Under the pieces are notes generated by a model. The model saw nothing but the letters and a program-made list of their open reading frames with translations, searched no databases and had not been told where the DNA came from. Positions 46,823 through 54,443 of a stretch of DNA of 64,000 nucleotides are shown piece after piece. A program made the translations under genes and the position numbers. Position 1 is the first letter of the stretch. Each line of letters starts with the position of its first letter. Origin of the DNA: Haloterrigena alkaliphila (lineage in GTDB: Archaea; Halobacteriota; Halobacteria; Halobacteriales; Natrialbaceae); assembly GCF_017352155.2 (NCBI RefSeq), contig NZ_CP071462.1:2542001-2606000 (forward strand), given 5' to 3'.

Positions 46823-46945
46823 ATGGCCTCCGAATCGTGTCCGAACTGCGGCGAAACGGACGTCTGGCTCGAGGAACGCGCTCGAGTCATCCAGTACGGC
46901 TGCAACCTGTGTGGTCACACGTGGAAGCGGGAGAAGGAGTCGTAG
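46823..46945 (+). CDS. small zinc-ribbon protein
   Basis: 40 aa: MASESCPNCGETDVWLEERA, then a strand and CNLCGHTWKREKES. Two CxxC pairs 20 residues apart can hold one zinc ion, typical of haloarchaeal single zinc-ribbon proteins. Start chosen at ATG 46823. No neighbours in operon. Role unknown. Confidence 0.65.
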   Translation: MASESCPNCGETDVWLEERARVIQYGCNLCGHTWKREKES

Positions 46946-47058
46946 GATCGCTCGAGAAGATCGCACCAGTACACGGTCGTCGAACCGGCCGCGAATCGAT
47001 TCCGCGAGACTCGAGCACTCGCCGAACTGTTCTATCCGTGGCGTACGTGCGCTCGCTT

Positions 47059-47214
47059 ATGGGAGTATACGTCGATGATGTGAGCGAGTTCGCTCGGTCG
47101 GACGACGCCGAGGATGACGATCGGGCGCCGTTGGGCGAGCGGCTCCGTGGAATGGCGTCCGAACTCGACATCGACTCCGTCGACGAGGTCCGGAACGTTC
47201 GAGAACGGACATGA
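47059..47214 (+). CDS. VapB-like antitoxin candidate
   Basis: 51 aa: MGVYVDDVSEFARSDDAEDD, then PLGERLRGMASELDIDSVDE and a basic end. The stop overlaps the next ATG by ATGA, the usual antitoxin-toxin coupling. It is acidic and short, without a clear DNA-binding fold. The next frame is a PIN-domain stump, so the pair reads as a broken VapBC-type module. Confidence 0.5.
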   Translation: MGVYVDDVSEFARSDDAEDDDRAPLGERLRGMASELDIDSVDEVRNVRERT

Positions 47215-47291
47215 GGCTCTTTCTCGATACGAACGTTTTCGTCGCGATCTCTCGTCAGCGCTCTCGAATCCACGTCGCGATTTCGCGCTGA
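47211..47291 (+). pseudogene. truncated VapC (PIN) stump
   Basis: 26 codons: MRLFLDTNVFVAIS is the classic first strand of a PIN nuclease with its first catalytic Asp (D6), then unrelated codons and a stop. A normal VapC is about 130 residues. The frame runs into the 3' end of the oppositely oriented hepT gene, so the toxin was probably cut when the HepT-MntA module moved in. The remaining PIN sequence was not found in the window. Confidence 0.7.
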
Positions 47292-47677
47292 AACCGATCG
47301 ATCCACTCGAGATCGTCCTGCAGAACCTCGTACACGAGGTCGTGATCGATGTCGCCGTATCGGTGGGCGAGGTGGTTCCGAAAGCCGACCGCTTCCGCGA
47401 GTTTTGCTCCGGTTTCATCTGAGAGAATATCGGCCGCGACGAGTGCTTCAATTTCCTCGCGTGAGGTCTCAGCAGTTTCGAGGTCTTCAGATGCACGAAT
47501 ATGGCCCGCCAGATCGATACACGACTGAATCGCGTTCATCAACGACCGCTCGACGGCACGCTGGAGAATGACGTCGTCAAGGTACTCTCCTTTCGAAACG
47601 TCCCGCATCTCCTTGCATTCGTTCGTGTACTGATCGATCAATTCGAGACGGTCCACGACGACATCTTCGTCGACCAT
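47255..47677 (-). CDS. hepT: HepT toxin (DUF86)
   Basis: 140 aa, all-helical HEPN fold. FRNHLAHRYG near residue 98 carries the RxxxxHxY active site of HEPN RNases (R-N-H-L-A-H-R-Y). Partner of the overlapping MntA: stop and start share one base (TGATG), so translation is coupled. In other haloarchaea and bacteria MntA polyadenylates HepT and silences it. Complete, no decay seen. Confidence 0.88.
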   Translation of the reverse strand: MVDEDVVVDRLELIDQYTNECKEMRDVSKGEYLDDVILQRAVERSLMNAIQSCIDLAGHIRASEDLETAETSREEIEALVAADILSDETGAKLAEAVGFRNHLAHRYGDIDHDLVYEVLQDDLEWIDRFQREIATWIRER

Positions 47678-48120
47678 CAGACGTCTCTCTCGGCCAGTCG
47701 ATCGATAACGTCGCGTCGCCGTCGAGCGCGTCGCTCACTCGATTCCTCGACGCGTCGCTCGAGTCGCCGTTCGTCCGCCGCCTTTGCGGCGAGATCACCG
47801 TACAACAGACGCCCGTCTCGAAGCGCAGTCAACGCGACAGTGTCCGGGAGTGCCTCGAGATCGCTCACATCCACGAACGGATCCGCATACGACTGGAGTT
47901 CGCTATCGATTCGATTCCGTCGCCGAAATCGTTCGCGGCGCGAGCACTCGTCAGCGAATCGAACGCCCACGTCGAGATCCGACGTCTGTGATTCCGACCC
48001 CGTGGCGTAGGATCCGAACAGGACAGCGTATCGAACGTCTGCCTCGTCGAATACCGACCGGAACCCCTCGAGATTGATGTGGGTACGGACCTCGTCCGAA
48101 ACGCGAGGGTTGTCTCGCAT
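47677..48120 (-). CDS. mntA: MntA nucleotidyltransferase antitoxin
   Basis: 147 aa. Minimal nucleotidyltransferase: YAVLFGSYATGSESQTSDLD with the GS and DxD motifs intact, then DVGVRFADECSRRERFRRRN. In the HepT-MntA pair it modifies and neutralises the toxin. The terminal 30 residues are Arg-rich (RRVEESSERRARRRRDV). Upstream gene of the pair. Confidence 0.88.
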   Translation of the reverse strand: MRDNPRVSDEVRTHINLEGFRSVFDEADVRYAVLFGSYATGSESQTSDLDVGVRFADECSRRERFRRRNRIDSELQSYADPFVDVSDLEALPDTVALTALRDGRLLYGDLAAKAADERRLERRVEESSERRARRRRDVIDRLAERDV

Positions 48121-48239
48121 ACCTTCGTCTACGTCCGGTCCCGCCTTATACTATCGGTGGCTCATCCCGCTGCCAGCGGCCACGTGGCGGTACCCCTGTT
48201 TCTCGGTCGATCCGTTCTCGAGTCCGGTGGTGTCAAACC

Positions 48240-48335
48240 GCTCGAGTGGGCCGTCGACAGAACTCGAGGTGCCTCGCTCACCGGCGATCTCGGCGCCGGC
48301 CGGGACGATGAGTCTGGGTTCGGCGTACTGGAATT
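48240..48335 (-). pseudogene. gene-end remnant, copy 1
   Basis: On the minus strand the frame LQYAEPRLIVPAGAEIAGE is followed by unrelated Ser/Gly-rich codons. It resembles the end of the 49545-49645 fragment (LEYTERGLIVPADAEIPGE) at about 80% of DNA bases. No full gene is attached. Likely debris of one former gene copied twice. The 48121-48339 gap holds nothing else. Confidence 0.45.
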
Positions 48336-48339
48336 GGAG

Positions 48340-48903
48340 TCAGAATTCCTCGAAGAGGGATTCTTCGTCGGTAGCGGAAAATCGGTAGCCGTCGTTGCGG
48401 CGAAGGGCTTCGAGTATCTCTGTGAGTTCGTCAACTGACTCGATCGCGTCGACCCGAATCGCTGCCTTGAGAAATAACGTGAGGTCCCAGACGTCCACAC
48501 CTCGTTGGTCTCCGATCGTTCCGACATGGGCATCGTCAGTAACGAGCCGTCGACCACGTTGGGATGCGATTGCGAGACACTGGGAATCGGTCGTCGACAA
48601 TGCGTGATCTCGGATTTCGTCCGCTAACTGGAGTTCAGATTGTGTCGGCGAAACGACTTTCAGCCAGCCACCATTGTAGGATTTCACTGCGTCAATACGA
48701 GTAACGAATTCGTATCCTGTCGCCTTCGCACGCTCGAGTTCGTCGACGACTGCCGTCGGCGTCCCGACCGTATCGAACACGGCCGGAACCAACGCCAGTC
48801 GTTCTATCTTCGCGACGGCACTCAATATGTTGTTATCGCGACCGTCATCAGTGGCTCCGCCTCCCTCACCCGCAGAACTCGTCCAGTTTCTCCTCCCGGT
48901 CAA
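48340..48903 (-). CDS. PIN-domain toxin, start apparently frameshifted
   Basis: 187 aa as read from ATG 48903. The PIN fold is visible: DNNILSAVAKIERLALVPAVF (first strand and first Asp), TAVVDELERAKATGYEF, TTDSQCLAIASQRGRRLVTD with later Asp residues, and a helical end. It pairs with the UPF0175 antitoxin just upstream. The first 16-20 residues (MTGRRNWTSSAGEGGG) are odd. ATG 48848, 18 bases after the antitoxin stop, starts MTVA in another frame; one base short of joining DNNILSA. The toxin may be inactivated, or use another start. Confidence 0.7.
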   Translation of the reverse strand: MTGRRNWTSSAGEGGGATDDGRDNNILSAVAKIERLALVPAVFDTVGTPTAVVDELERAKATGYEFVTRIDAVKSYNGGWLKVVSPTQSELQLADEIRDHALSTTDSQCLAIASQRGRRLVTDDAHVGTIGDQRGVDVWDLTLFLKAAIRVDAIESVDELTEILEALRRNDGYRFSATDEESLFEEF

Positions 48904-49162
48904 CGTCGTCGAGAAATCCAGCTTCGCGATCGATTCCGCGATCGGAGAGTTCGGCTTTGAAATTCTCGGTCGACGTCCCCGCCAATTCCGCAGCCCGGTT
49001 CAGACTGATGTCCCCCGCCCGGTATTTCTCGACCGCAAGCGACGTTCGAAGCTCCGGCCGTCGCCGTAACAGTTCGCGAACGGCGTCCTCGAGGACGTCG
49101 TCCGCGTCTTCGTAGCCGCCCACGGCCGCAATCCGCTCGAGGTCTTCGACGAAGCCGGTCAT
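48866..49162 (-). CDS. UPF0175 family antitoxin
   Basis: 98 aa from ATG 49162. DLERIAAVGGYEDADDVLED, AVRELLRRRPELRTSLAVEK and YRAGDISLNRAAELAGTSTE are the helix pattern of UPF0175, a small helix-turn-helix antitoxin family that pairs with PIN nucleases. It controls its partner directly downstream (48903-48340), so the two are one toxin-antitoxin module. Confidence 0.82.
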   Translation of the reverse strand: MTGFVEDLERIAAVGGYEDADDVLEDAVRELLRRRPELRTSLAVEKYRAGDISLNRAAELAGTSTENFKAELSDRGIDREAGFLDDVDREEKLDEFCG

Positions 49163-49915
49163 TAGTCGTCCGTACGGCCGAATCACAGATAAACACTGGG
49201 ACGAGTACGGCAGGATCGCCCGTCCGTGGACAGCCGTCGTCTCCGGACAGCGACTCGAGGCCGTCTCGCTCTCGACTGCCGAGAGATCAACCCGATCTCT
49301 CGATGTCTCGCTCGCGTTGCTCGCGAGACTGCCGAGGACTGCTCGAGGCGGGACACCCACGGCTACCGAACCCGGCTAGCCGATCGCTCGCGGCGGGGAT
49401 GGTGTGGATCGCGCGAGAGTTGTGACCTCTCTCGAGGAGCGTTTTCGGGGCCGTCCACGGCTGCTCGAGGACGTCAGCTGTCTCCGGGGCCGGTCGGAAC
49501 GCTCGCGTTCGCGCCATTCGTGGACCTCGAGTCGTGTGCCCAGCTCACTCGAGGGCCGTTCGTCGGCTGAACTCGTGATGCCTTACTCGCCGGGGATTTC
49601 GGCGTCGGCCGGGACGATGAGCCCGCGTTCGGTGTACTCGAGGCCGTTAGCCGAGAGAAATTGGACCGGACCGGCAGACGCACGCGGTGTGGTCGTCTCA
49701 CTGCATGGGGTCGGCAAGCCGTGAGCCAGTCCCACCAGCCGCTCTCGGACACACGTTCGACCTGACGCTGCGCTGATCTCGGGCTGCACACGTCGGGCCC
49801 GCTACGAGCACTGCCGTCGCTCGTTGCAACCGCGTCCGGCGACGCGCCGCGCGCGTCGCACCGTCGCTGCTGACCGCCCATCAGGGGAGGTCGCCCGGCG
49901 CTGGTTCACCACCCC
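49163..49915. other. 750-bp spacer with hairpins and gene debris
   Basis: Contains a perfect hairpin CGAGAGATC/GATCTCTCG (49280-49302, 5-nt loop), a second one GTCTCGC/GCGAGAC just after, and the copy-2 gene-end fragment near 49545-49645. Reading frames here are Arg/Ser-rich and not convincing. No RNA gene seen. Confidence 0.6.
49545..49645 (-). pseudogene. gene-end remnant, copy 2
   Basis: The minus-strand frame reads QFLSANGLEYTERGLIVPAD and AEIPGE then stop. It matches the 48240-48335 fragment over about 90 bases with roughly 80% identity, including the motif LIVPA-AEI-GE. The upstream part of this frame is Ser/Arg-rich and not gene-like. It points to a decayed duplicated gene in this unstable stretch. 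Confidence 0.45.
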
Positions 49916-50062
49916 TTAGCGGAGTGGTTCCCCAGCAGCCGTCCATTCGCGACAGAGCCGCCGCCGTTCGGCGATTTCGGCCTCGTATCCGGGCGGCACA
50001 CTCCCACGTTCGCAGTACATCGCCCATGCCCGATCGCTCTCTCGTTTGTTTTTCACACTCAT
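49916..50062 (-). CDS. small hypothetical protein
   Basis: 48 aa: MSVKNKRESDRAWAMYCERG, then SVPPGYEAEIAERRRLCREW and a short end. Its frame, not the longer one on the same strand, has sensible composition. ATG 50062 was chosen; an internal GTG two codons on is possible. Trp, Tyr and Cys positions suggest a folded small protein. Family not known. Confidence 0.5.
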   Translation of the reverse strand: MSVKNKRESDRAWAMYCERGSVPPGYEAEIAERRRLCREWTAAGEPLR

Positions 50063-50513
50063 TCAGGTTGCCCCCGCATCGCTTCTTTCGCTCGAGAAGC
50101 GACATAATGGTTTCCCGTGTGCCGGCACGCGATTCGCGGGCGCAGTGGCCATAACGGCCGTAGTCGGACCCAGTAGCTCGCTTTCGGGGCGAGTCAGACA
50201 GCCGGCTGCCATCCGCTCGAGTACTGGTGCCTAGTGCTCCCGGATGCACTAGGGGCGACGGCAATCGACTAGTCCTGTGTGTCGGGTACTAGCGCGGAGT
50301 AGTCGGGTGCGAGCGGACCGTCGGTGGACTGCGACGACGGATTCGACGGCGATCAAGGCAGGTGCCTCGTGTCGGACAGTTCTCTGTCCCACCCCGGGCC
50401 TCGGTCACGGGCTGCGCGAGGCCGCCCACCGTCGACGAGCACGTATACCCAATCGATGTCATCGCCTGCATCGGCCAGCGACAGCCATATCGAAAAACAC
50501 GTTAACACACAAC
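50063..50513. other. 450-bp spacer with one strong hairpin
   Basis: No convincing gene. A perfect stem CCTAGTGC/GCACTAGG with an 8-base loop lies at 50230-50253 and may be a terminator or part of a mobile-element end. The rest is unremarkable GC-rich sequence. Confidence 0.5.
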
Positions 50514-50678
50514 ATGGGACTCCGAAAGCGTCTGGGAGTGCGACTGCACCGGGCGCTCCTCTACTGGGGGCTCTTGGACCATCCGTGCGGTCGGGAGTAC
50601 GCGAAAGCCCGCTATACACCACTCGGCGGGGAACGCGAGACGGGTCCTTCGGACGAAAACGGAGACGCTAAAGTGTAA
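50514..50678 (+). CDS. small basic ORF before the glycan locus
   Basis: 54 aa: MGLRKRLGVRLHRALLYWGL, then LDHPCGREYAKARYTPLGGE and an acidic end. One hydrophobic helix with a basic face suggests membrane association. It lies in the same direction as no neighbour. Convergent with the first glycosyltransferase. Uncertain. Confidence 0.4.
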   Translation: MGLRKRLGVRLHRALLYWGLLDHPCGREYAKARYTPLGGERETGPSDENGDAKV

Positions 50679-50753
50679 TTCGGATCGAAGAACGAGACCA
50701 GTTCAGGATACGAACGCAGCAGTTGTCGGTCAGTTCCTTCTGTGTTCGCGAGT

Positions 50754-51893
50754 CTACCAGTTTCCATCGATCGCCCGCTGATAGCACTGCTCTGCCTGTT
50801 CAGCGACGGTATCCCAGTCGTATCGCTGGGCTCGAGTCGTCGGCTCCGTATTCGGTCGGTCACCGGAGAGTGCGCGTTCGAGAACAGCGGTTACGTCGTC
50901 GACCGTCGGTGACACGAGGAACCCTGCGTCATCGATTACTTCGGAGGCAGCGGATTCGGGATGGTCCGCTGCGATGACGGTGCAATCCGCGGCCATCGCC
51001 TCGGCGAATGTGATCCCGAAGCCTTCTCGAGTGGACGGTGAGGCGAAGATGTCCGCTGCACGCATGTGTGCGAGGACGTCGTCGTACTCTTCGAGGAAGC
51101 CGAGCATCGTTACCCGGTCGGCGTGGTTCAGGTTTTGGGCCTGGCGCTCGAGGGAGTCACGTTCTGGGCCATCGCCAATGATACCCAGCGTAATGTTCGG
51201 GGCGGTTTCGGCGATTCGGTCGAACGCCTCGAGGAGGAGATCGACGTTCTTGTGTTCGATGAGCCGACCTGCATAGAGGATATCGAATCCGTCTTCGGCA
51301 GGTTGGGTCGTTTCGATCTGCTTGACGTCGATTCCGTTCGGGACGATTTCGATCTCGTCTCTCGTTGAGCCGATCTCCGTAAGACGGTCGGCGGTGACGC
51401 TCGAGATGGCTATCGGATAGTGTGGCGTTTTCGCGGTGAGTCGTTCGATCGCCTTGCCGAACGGGGCGAGTCGACCGAGGTACTCGTCCCAGTAGTCGAG
51501 CCAGACCTCGTGCCAGGTCGTGATCAGTGGAGTATCCGTTCTGAGCGTAGTGAGTTTAGATGCGAGGACAGGGAAATAGGGGAAGAGGGACGCAACGATG
51601 ACGTCGTGATCGTCGACATTCCGCCGGAGATGAGGAAGTAGGCGTACGGAAAAGTCGATCGCTTCGGTGATCGATCGCCGTTCGTCGTCGTAGAGTTCTT
51701 TGGCGGGTGCGACGCCGTAGAGTGTGAGTCCCTCGTACTCCATTACCTGAGGTCCGTCCCAGTAGTGACGTCCGTACACTGTGACGTCGTGACCCTCAGC
51801 TGCGAGTCGAGTTCCGATTTCGTGAATCCGTTTTTCAGCTCCCCCCTTGACGAACGGAAAAACGACGTTCGAAACGAACGCGATATCCATCAT
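50754..51893 (-). CDS. GT4 family glycosyltransferase
   Basis: 379 aa. Two Rossmann domains of GT-B. The donor domain has DILYAGRLIEHKNVDLLLEA, LGIIGDGPERDSLERQAQNL, RVTMLGFLEEYDDVLAHMRA and SPSTREGFGITFAEAMAADC with the EX7E pair. The N-terminal domain has VFPFVKGGAEKRIHEI (the glycine loop). It adds a sugar to a lipid-linked or protein-linked glycan; donor unknown. High GC, host-like. First gene of the glycan locus, divergent from the sulfatase. Confidence 0.9.
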   Translation of the reverse strand: MMDIAFVSNVVFPFVKGGAEKRIHEIGTRLAAEGHDVTVYGRHYWDGPQVMEYEGLTLYGVAPAKELYDDERRSITEAIDFSVRLLPHLRRNVDDHDVIVASLFPYFPVLASKLTTLRTDTPLITTWHEVWLDYWDEYLGRLAPFGKAIERLTAKTPHYPIAISSVTADRLTEIGSTRDEIEIVPNGIDVKQIETTQPAEDGFDILYAGRLIEHKNVDLLLEAFDRIAETAPNITLGIIGDGPERDSLERQAQNLNHADRVTMLGFLEEYDDVLAHMRAADIFASPSTREGFGITFAEAMAADCTVIAADHPESAASEVIDDAGFLVSPTVDDVTAVLERALSGDRPNTEPTTRAQRYDWDTVAEQAEQCYQRAIDGNW

Positions 51894-51989
51894 CCTAGTG
51901 GTCGGAAACGGGAACTAATGAACCTTCGAAACTGGTTACTGTTTCTCATCTGATTGATGCTGCCCTAGTATGTCACTGGAGAATAAAGC

Positions 51990-51996
51990 TATAAAG
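51990..51996 (+). promoter_or_regulatory. TATA box of the sulfatase gene
   Basis: tataaag centred about 28 bases before ATG 52021, the spacing of a leaderless archaeal transcript. It argues for 52021 as start rather than the upstream ATG at 51970. Confidence 0.6.
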
Positions 51997-52020
51997 ACTT
52001 CCTCTCCCTCTTTGCCAACA

Positions 52021-53286
52021 ATGGCTGAGGATTGGGACAATATCATTCTGCTCTCGGCGGATGCATTACGGGCAGATCACCTCTCGTGTCACGGCTATCA
52101 TCGGGAAACGTCACCCGTTCTCGACGAGCTGGCTGACGAGAGTCTTCACTTCACCAACGCCTATAGCGCGAGTTCGCACACGAGAGAAGCAGTTCCCGCG
52201 CTGTTGACTGGAGAGTATCCGGACACCGCAGTTGGGCCTGACTATCGGCTTGCAACTGATACAATTGCATCAACGCTCTCCGAACACGGATTCGCTACTG
52301 GCGGATTCCATTCGAATCCGTTCATCTCCCGCGCGTACGGCTTCGACCGCGGATTCGACGAGTTCAACGACGATTTGCATTTCGGGAAACACAAGCTCAT
52401 CGCGCTGGCCCAGCGGGCACTCGACAAACTGCGGAATCGTCACTACGCTCGAGCCGAGGAGATCAACGAACGGTCCCTCTCCTGGATCGATTCGCTAGAC
52501 GATGATCAACCGTTCTTCCTCTGGAATCACTACATGGATACGCACGGTCCGTACGAGCCGCCTGGCGAATACGAGCAGTTGTACCACGTCGAGGAATTGT
52601 CGGGCCGAGATGCACAGTCGCTGTACCGACGGGCAATCAAGGATCCTGATTCGATCACCGAGAAAGAGCAGAAACTGTTGATTGCTCTCTACGACGCCGA
52701 GATTCGGTACAACGACGAACGGATTGGAGAGTTCCTCGAGTCGCTGCGAGAACGGGAGTTACTTGAGCGATCGTTGCTCATTTTCACTGCCGATCACGGT
52801 GATGCATTCGGCGAGCACGGGTACTACGAGCATCCGCGATACCTTCACGACGAGATCATCCACGTCCCACTAATGGTTCGACCTCCTGGCGGGGCTGACG
52901 ACGAGGTATCGATACCAGCCAGTACGCTGGATATCGCCGCGACAGTCGAGCAGTCCGTTGCTACTAGCAGTGATCACGACGGGACTTCCCTGCTCGGATC
53001 ATTCGAAGAGGATCGAACCGTGTTCATGCAGGCCCGCGGTGAAGACGACGAGAGTCACGTCCGGCGATACGCACTTCGGACTCGGGAGGGGGCGTGTTTC
53101 TGCGAACGAGATCAAGAAACGGAAGCGCTCTCGTTTACCGATTGTACGTCCCGATCGCTTCGGAACGAGCTTGAGGCACACGTCGAAGCGCGTATGGGGA
53201 GAGAAAATGGCGACGACGTAGCCGATACCGGCGACGTCGACGAGGAGATCGATCGACGACTGGAAGCGCTGGGATACAAGGAGTGA
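52021..53286 (+). CDS. sulfatase/phosphatase-family enzyme
   Basis: 421 aa from ATG 52021 (MAEDWDNIILLSADALRADHL), supported by a TATA box 28 bases upstream. Alkaline-phosphatase-superfamily fold: LLSADALRADHLSCHGY (metal Asp), SSHTREAVPALLTGEYP at the nucleophile position, FTADHGDAFGEHGYYEH (metal Asp/His). The usual C/S-x-P-x-R sulfatase signature is absent (it reads S-H-T-R-E), so it may be a phosphatase or phosphoglycerol transferase. Followed 4 bases later by a GT4 gene, so likely co-transcribed. Confidence 0.83.
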   Translation: MAEDWDNIILLSADALRADHLSCHGYHRETSPVLDELADESLHFTNAYSASSHTREAVPALLTGEYPDTAVGPDYRLATDTIASTLSEHGFATGGFHSNPFISRAYGFDRGFDEFNDDLHFGKHKLIALAQRALDKLRNRHYARAEEINERSLSWIDSLDDDQPFFLWNHYMDTHGPYEPPGEYEQLYHVEELSGRDAQSLYRRAIKDPDSITEKEQKLLIALYDAEIRYNDERIGEFLESLRERELLERSLLIFTADHGDAFGEHGYYEHPRYLHDEIIHVPLMVRPPGGADDEVSIPASTLDIAATVEQSVATSSDHDGTSLLGSFEEDRTVFMQARGEDDESHVRRYALRTREGACFCERDQETEALSFTDCTSRSLRNELEAHVEARMGRENGDDVADTGDVDEEIDRRLEALGYKE

Positions 53287-53290
53287 TTCG

Positions 53291-54424
53291 ATGAGAATCG
53301 CGATGATACAGGACGACTGGTGGCCGCGTACCGGTGGCGGACCAGTACACGTCAAGGAGCTCTCGGTTGCACTCGCGAGACAGTTCGACCACACGATCGA
53401 TATATACACGCGAGCGCTCGAAAAAGATGGACGGAACCATACTGGCACGGAAACGTTCGTCGACGGAGCCGTTCGAGTCCACCGATTGAAACCGTCGACG
53501 GAATACTGGAATTCGATCGGTCGCGTTTCGTCCCTCGGAACGCCAGTACCGCATCTGCTTACAGAGGATTTCGATATCGTCCACGGACATACGTTCTTAC
53601 CGGCGGTTCCGACACGAACCGGTGGCGCACTCACGGACGCATCGACGGTCTTCACTGTGCACGGAACAGCGCTTACGTCCGGTGTCGGCCGTGACGAATC
53701 GATGCTCGCTCACGTGAAACGGCGCCTCGAGCGATTGTTCGTTCTCAACTTCGACTACGATCACGTCATCTCGGTCAATACGGAGCATCTCGATCTCCTC
53801 AGCGAGCATCACACGAATCTCTCCTGCGTTCCGAACGGCGTCAATCTCGACCGGTTCGATGTCGATGTCGAGCGTCGTGACGAAATCCTGTTCCTCGGCC
53901 GTCTCGCACCCAAGAAACGGGTGAGTGATCTGATCGAGGCGTTCGATCGAATCGCAGACGACATTCCGGATACGGACCTCGTGATTGTCGGGACGGGGCC
54001 GAAAGGTGACGAGTTGAAAGCTCAGGCCGAACGCTACGGGCTTGCCGATCGCGTCCAGTTCGAAGGACGCGTCTCGGACGAAGCGATTCCGCGATACTAT
54101 CGACGAGCCCAACTGTTCGTTTTACCTTCGGTATGGGAAGGACACCCGTTGACGTTACTCGAGGCGTGGGCAGGTGAGGTTCCAGTTATCACAAGCGATG
54201 TCGAAGGAATCGCTGAATTCGTTGAACACGAAGAGACCGGGTATCTCGTTCCGCCGGAATCACCGAGTGAGCTTGCAGACGCGATTCAGTACGCACTATC
54301 GAACGAAGACGAGAGAACAGAGTGGGCCGCAAATGCATACGAACTAGTCGAAGACGAGTACTCGTGGGAGGGCGTCGCCGAACAGACGAATCGGATTTAC
54401 GAACGGATCACTGCCACGAACTGA
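53291..54424 (+). CDS. GT4 family glycosyltransferase
   Basis: 377 aa. Acceptor domain with WWPRTGGGPVHVKELSVALA; donor domain with EILFLGRLAPKKRVSDLIEA, TDLVIVGTGPKGDELKAQAE, RVQFEGRVSDEAIPRYYRRA and LPSVWEGHPLTLLEAWAGEV, the EX7E signature. Lies 4 bases after the sulfatase-like gene. Converges with the phosphodiesterase-like gene at 54444. Moderate GC. Sugar and acceptor unknown. Confidence 0.9.
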   Translation: MRIAMIQDDWWPRTGGGPVHVKELSVALARQFDHTIDIYTRALEKDGRNHTGTETFVDGAVRVHRLKPSTEYWNSIGRVSSLGTPVPHLLTEDFDIVHGHTFLPAVPTRTGGALTDASTVFTVHGTALTSGVGRDESMLAHVKRRLERLFVLNFDYDHVISVNTEHLDLLSEHHTNLSCVPNGVNLDRFDVDVERRDEILFLGRLAPKKRVSDLIEAFDRIADDIPDTDLVIVGTGPKGDELKAQAERYGLADRVQFEGRVSDEAIPRYYRRAQLFVLPSVWEGHPLTLLEAWAGEVPVITSDVEGIAEFVEHEETGYLVPPESPSELADAIQYALSNEDERTEWAANAYELVEDEYSWEGVAEQTNRIYERITATN

Positions 54425-54443
54425 ACGACGCCCTCGACGGTCC

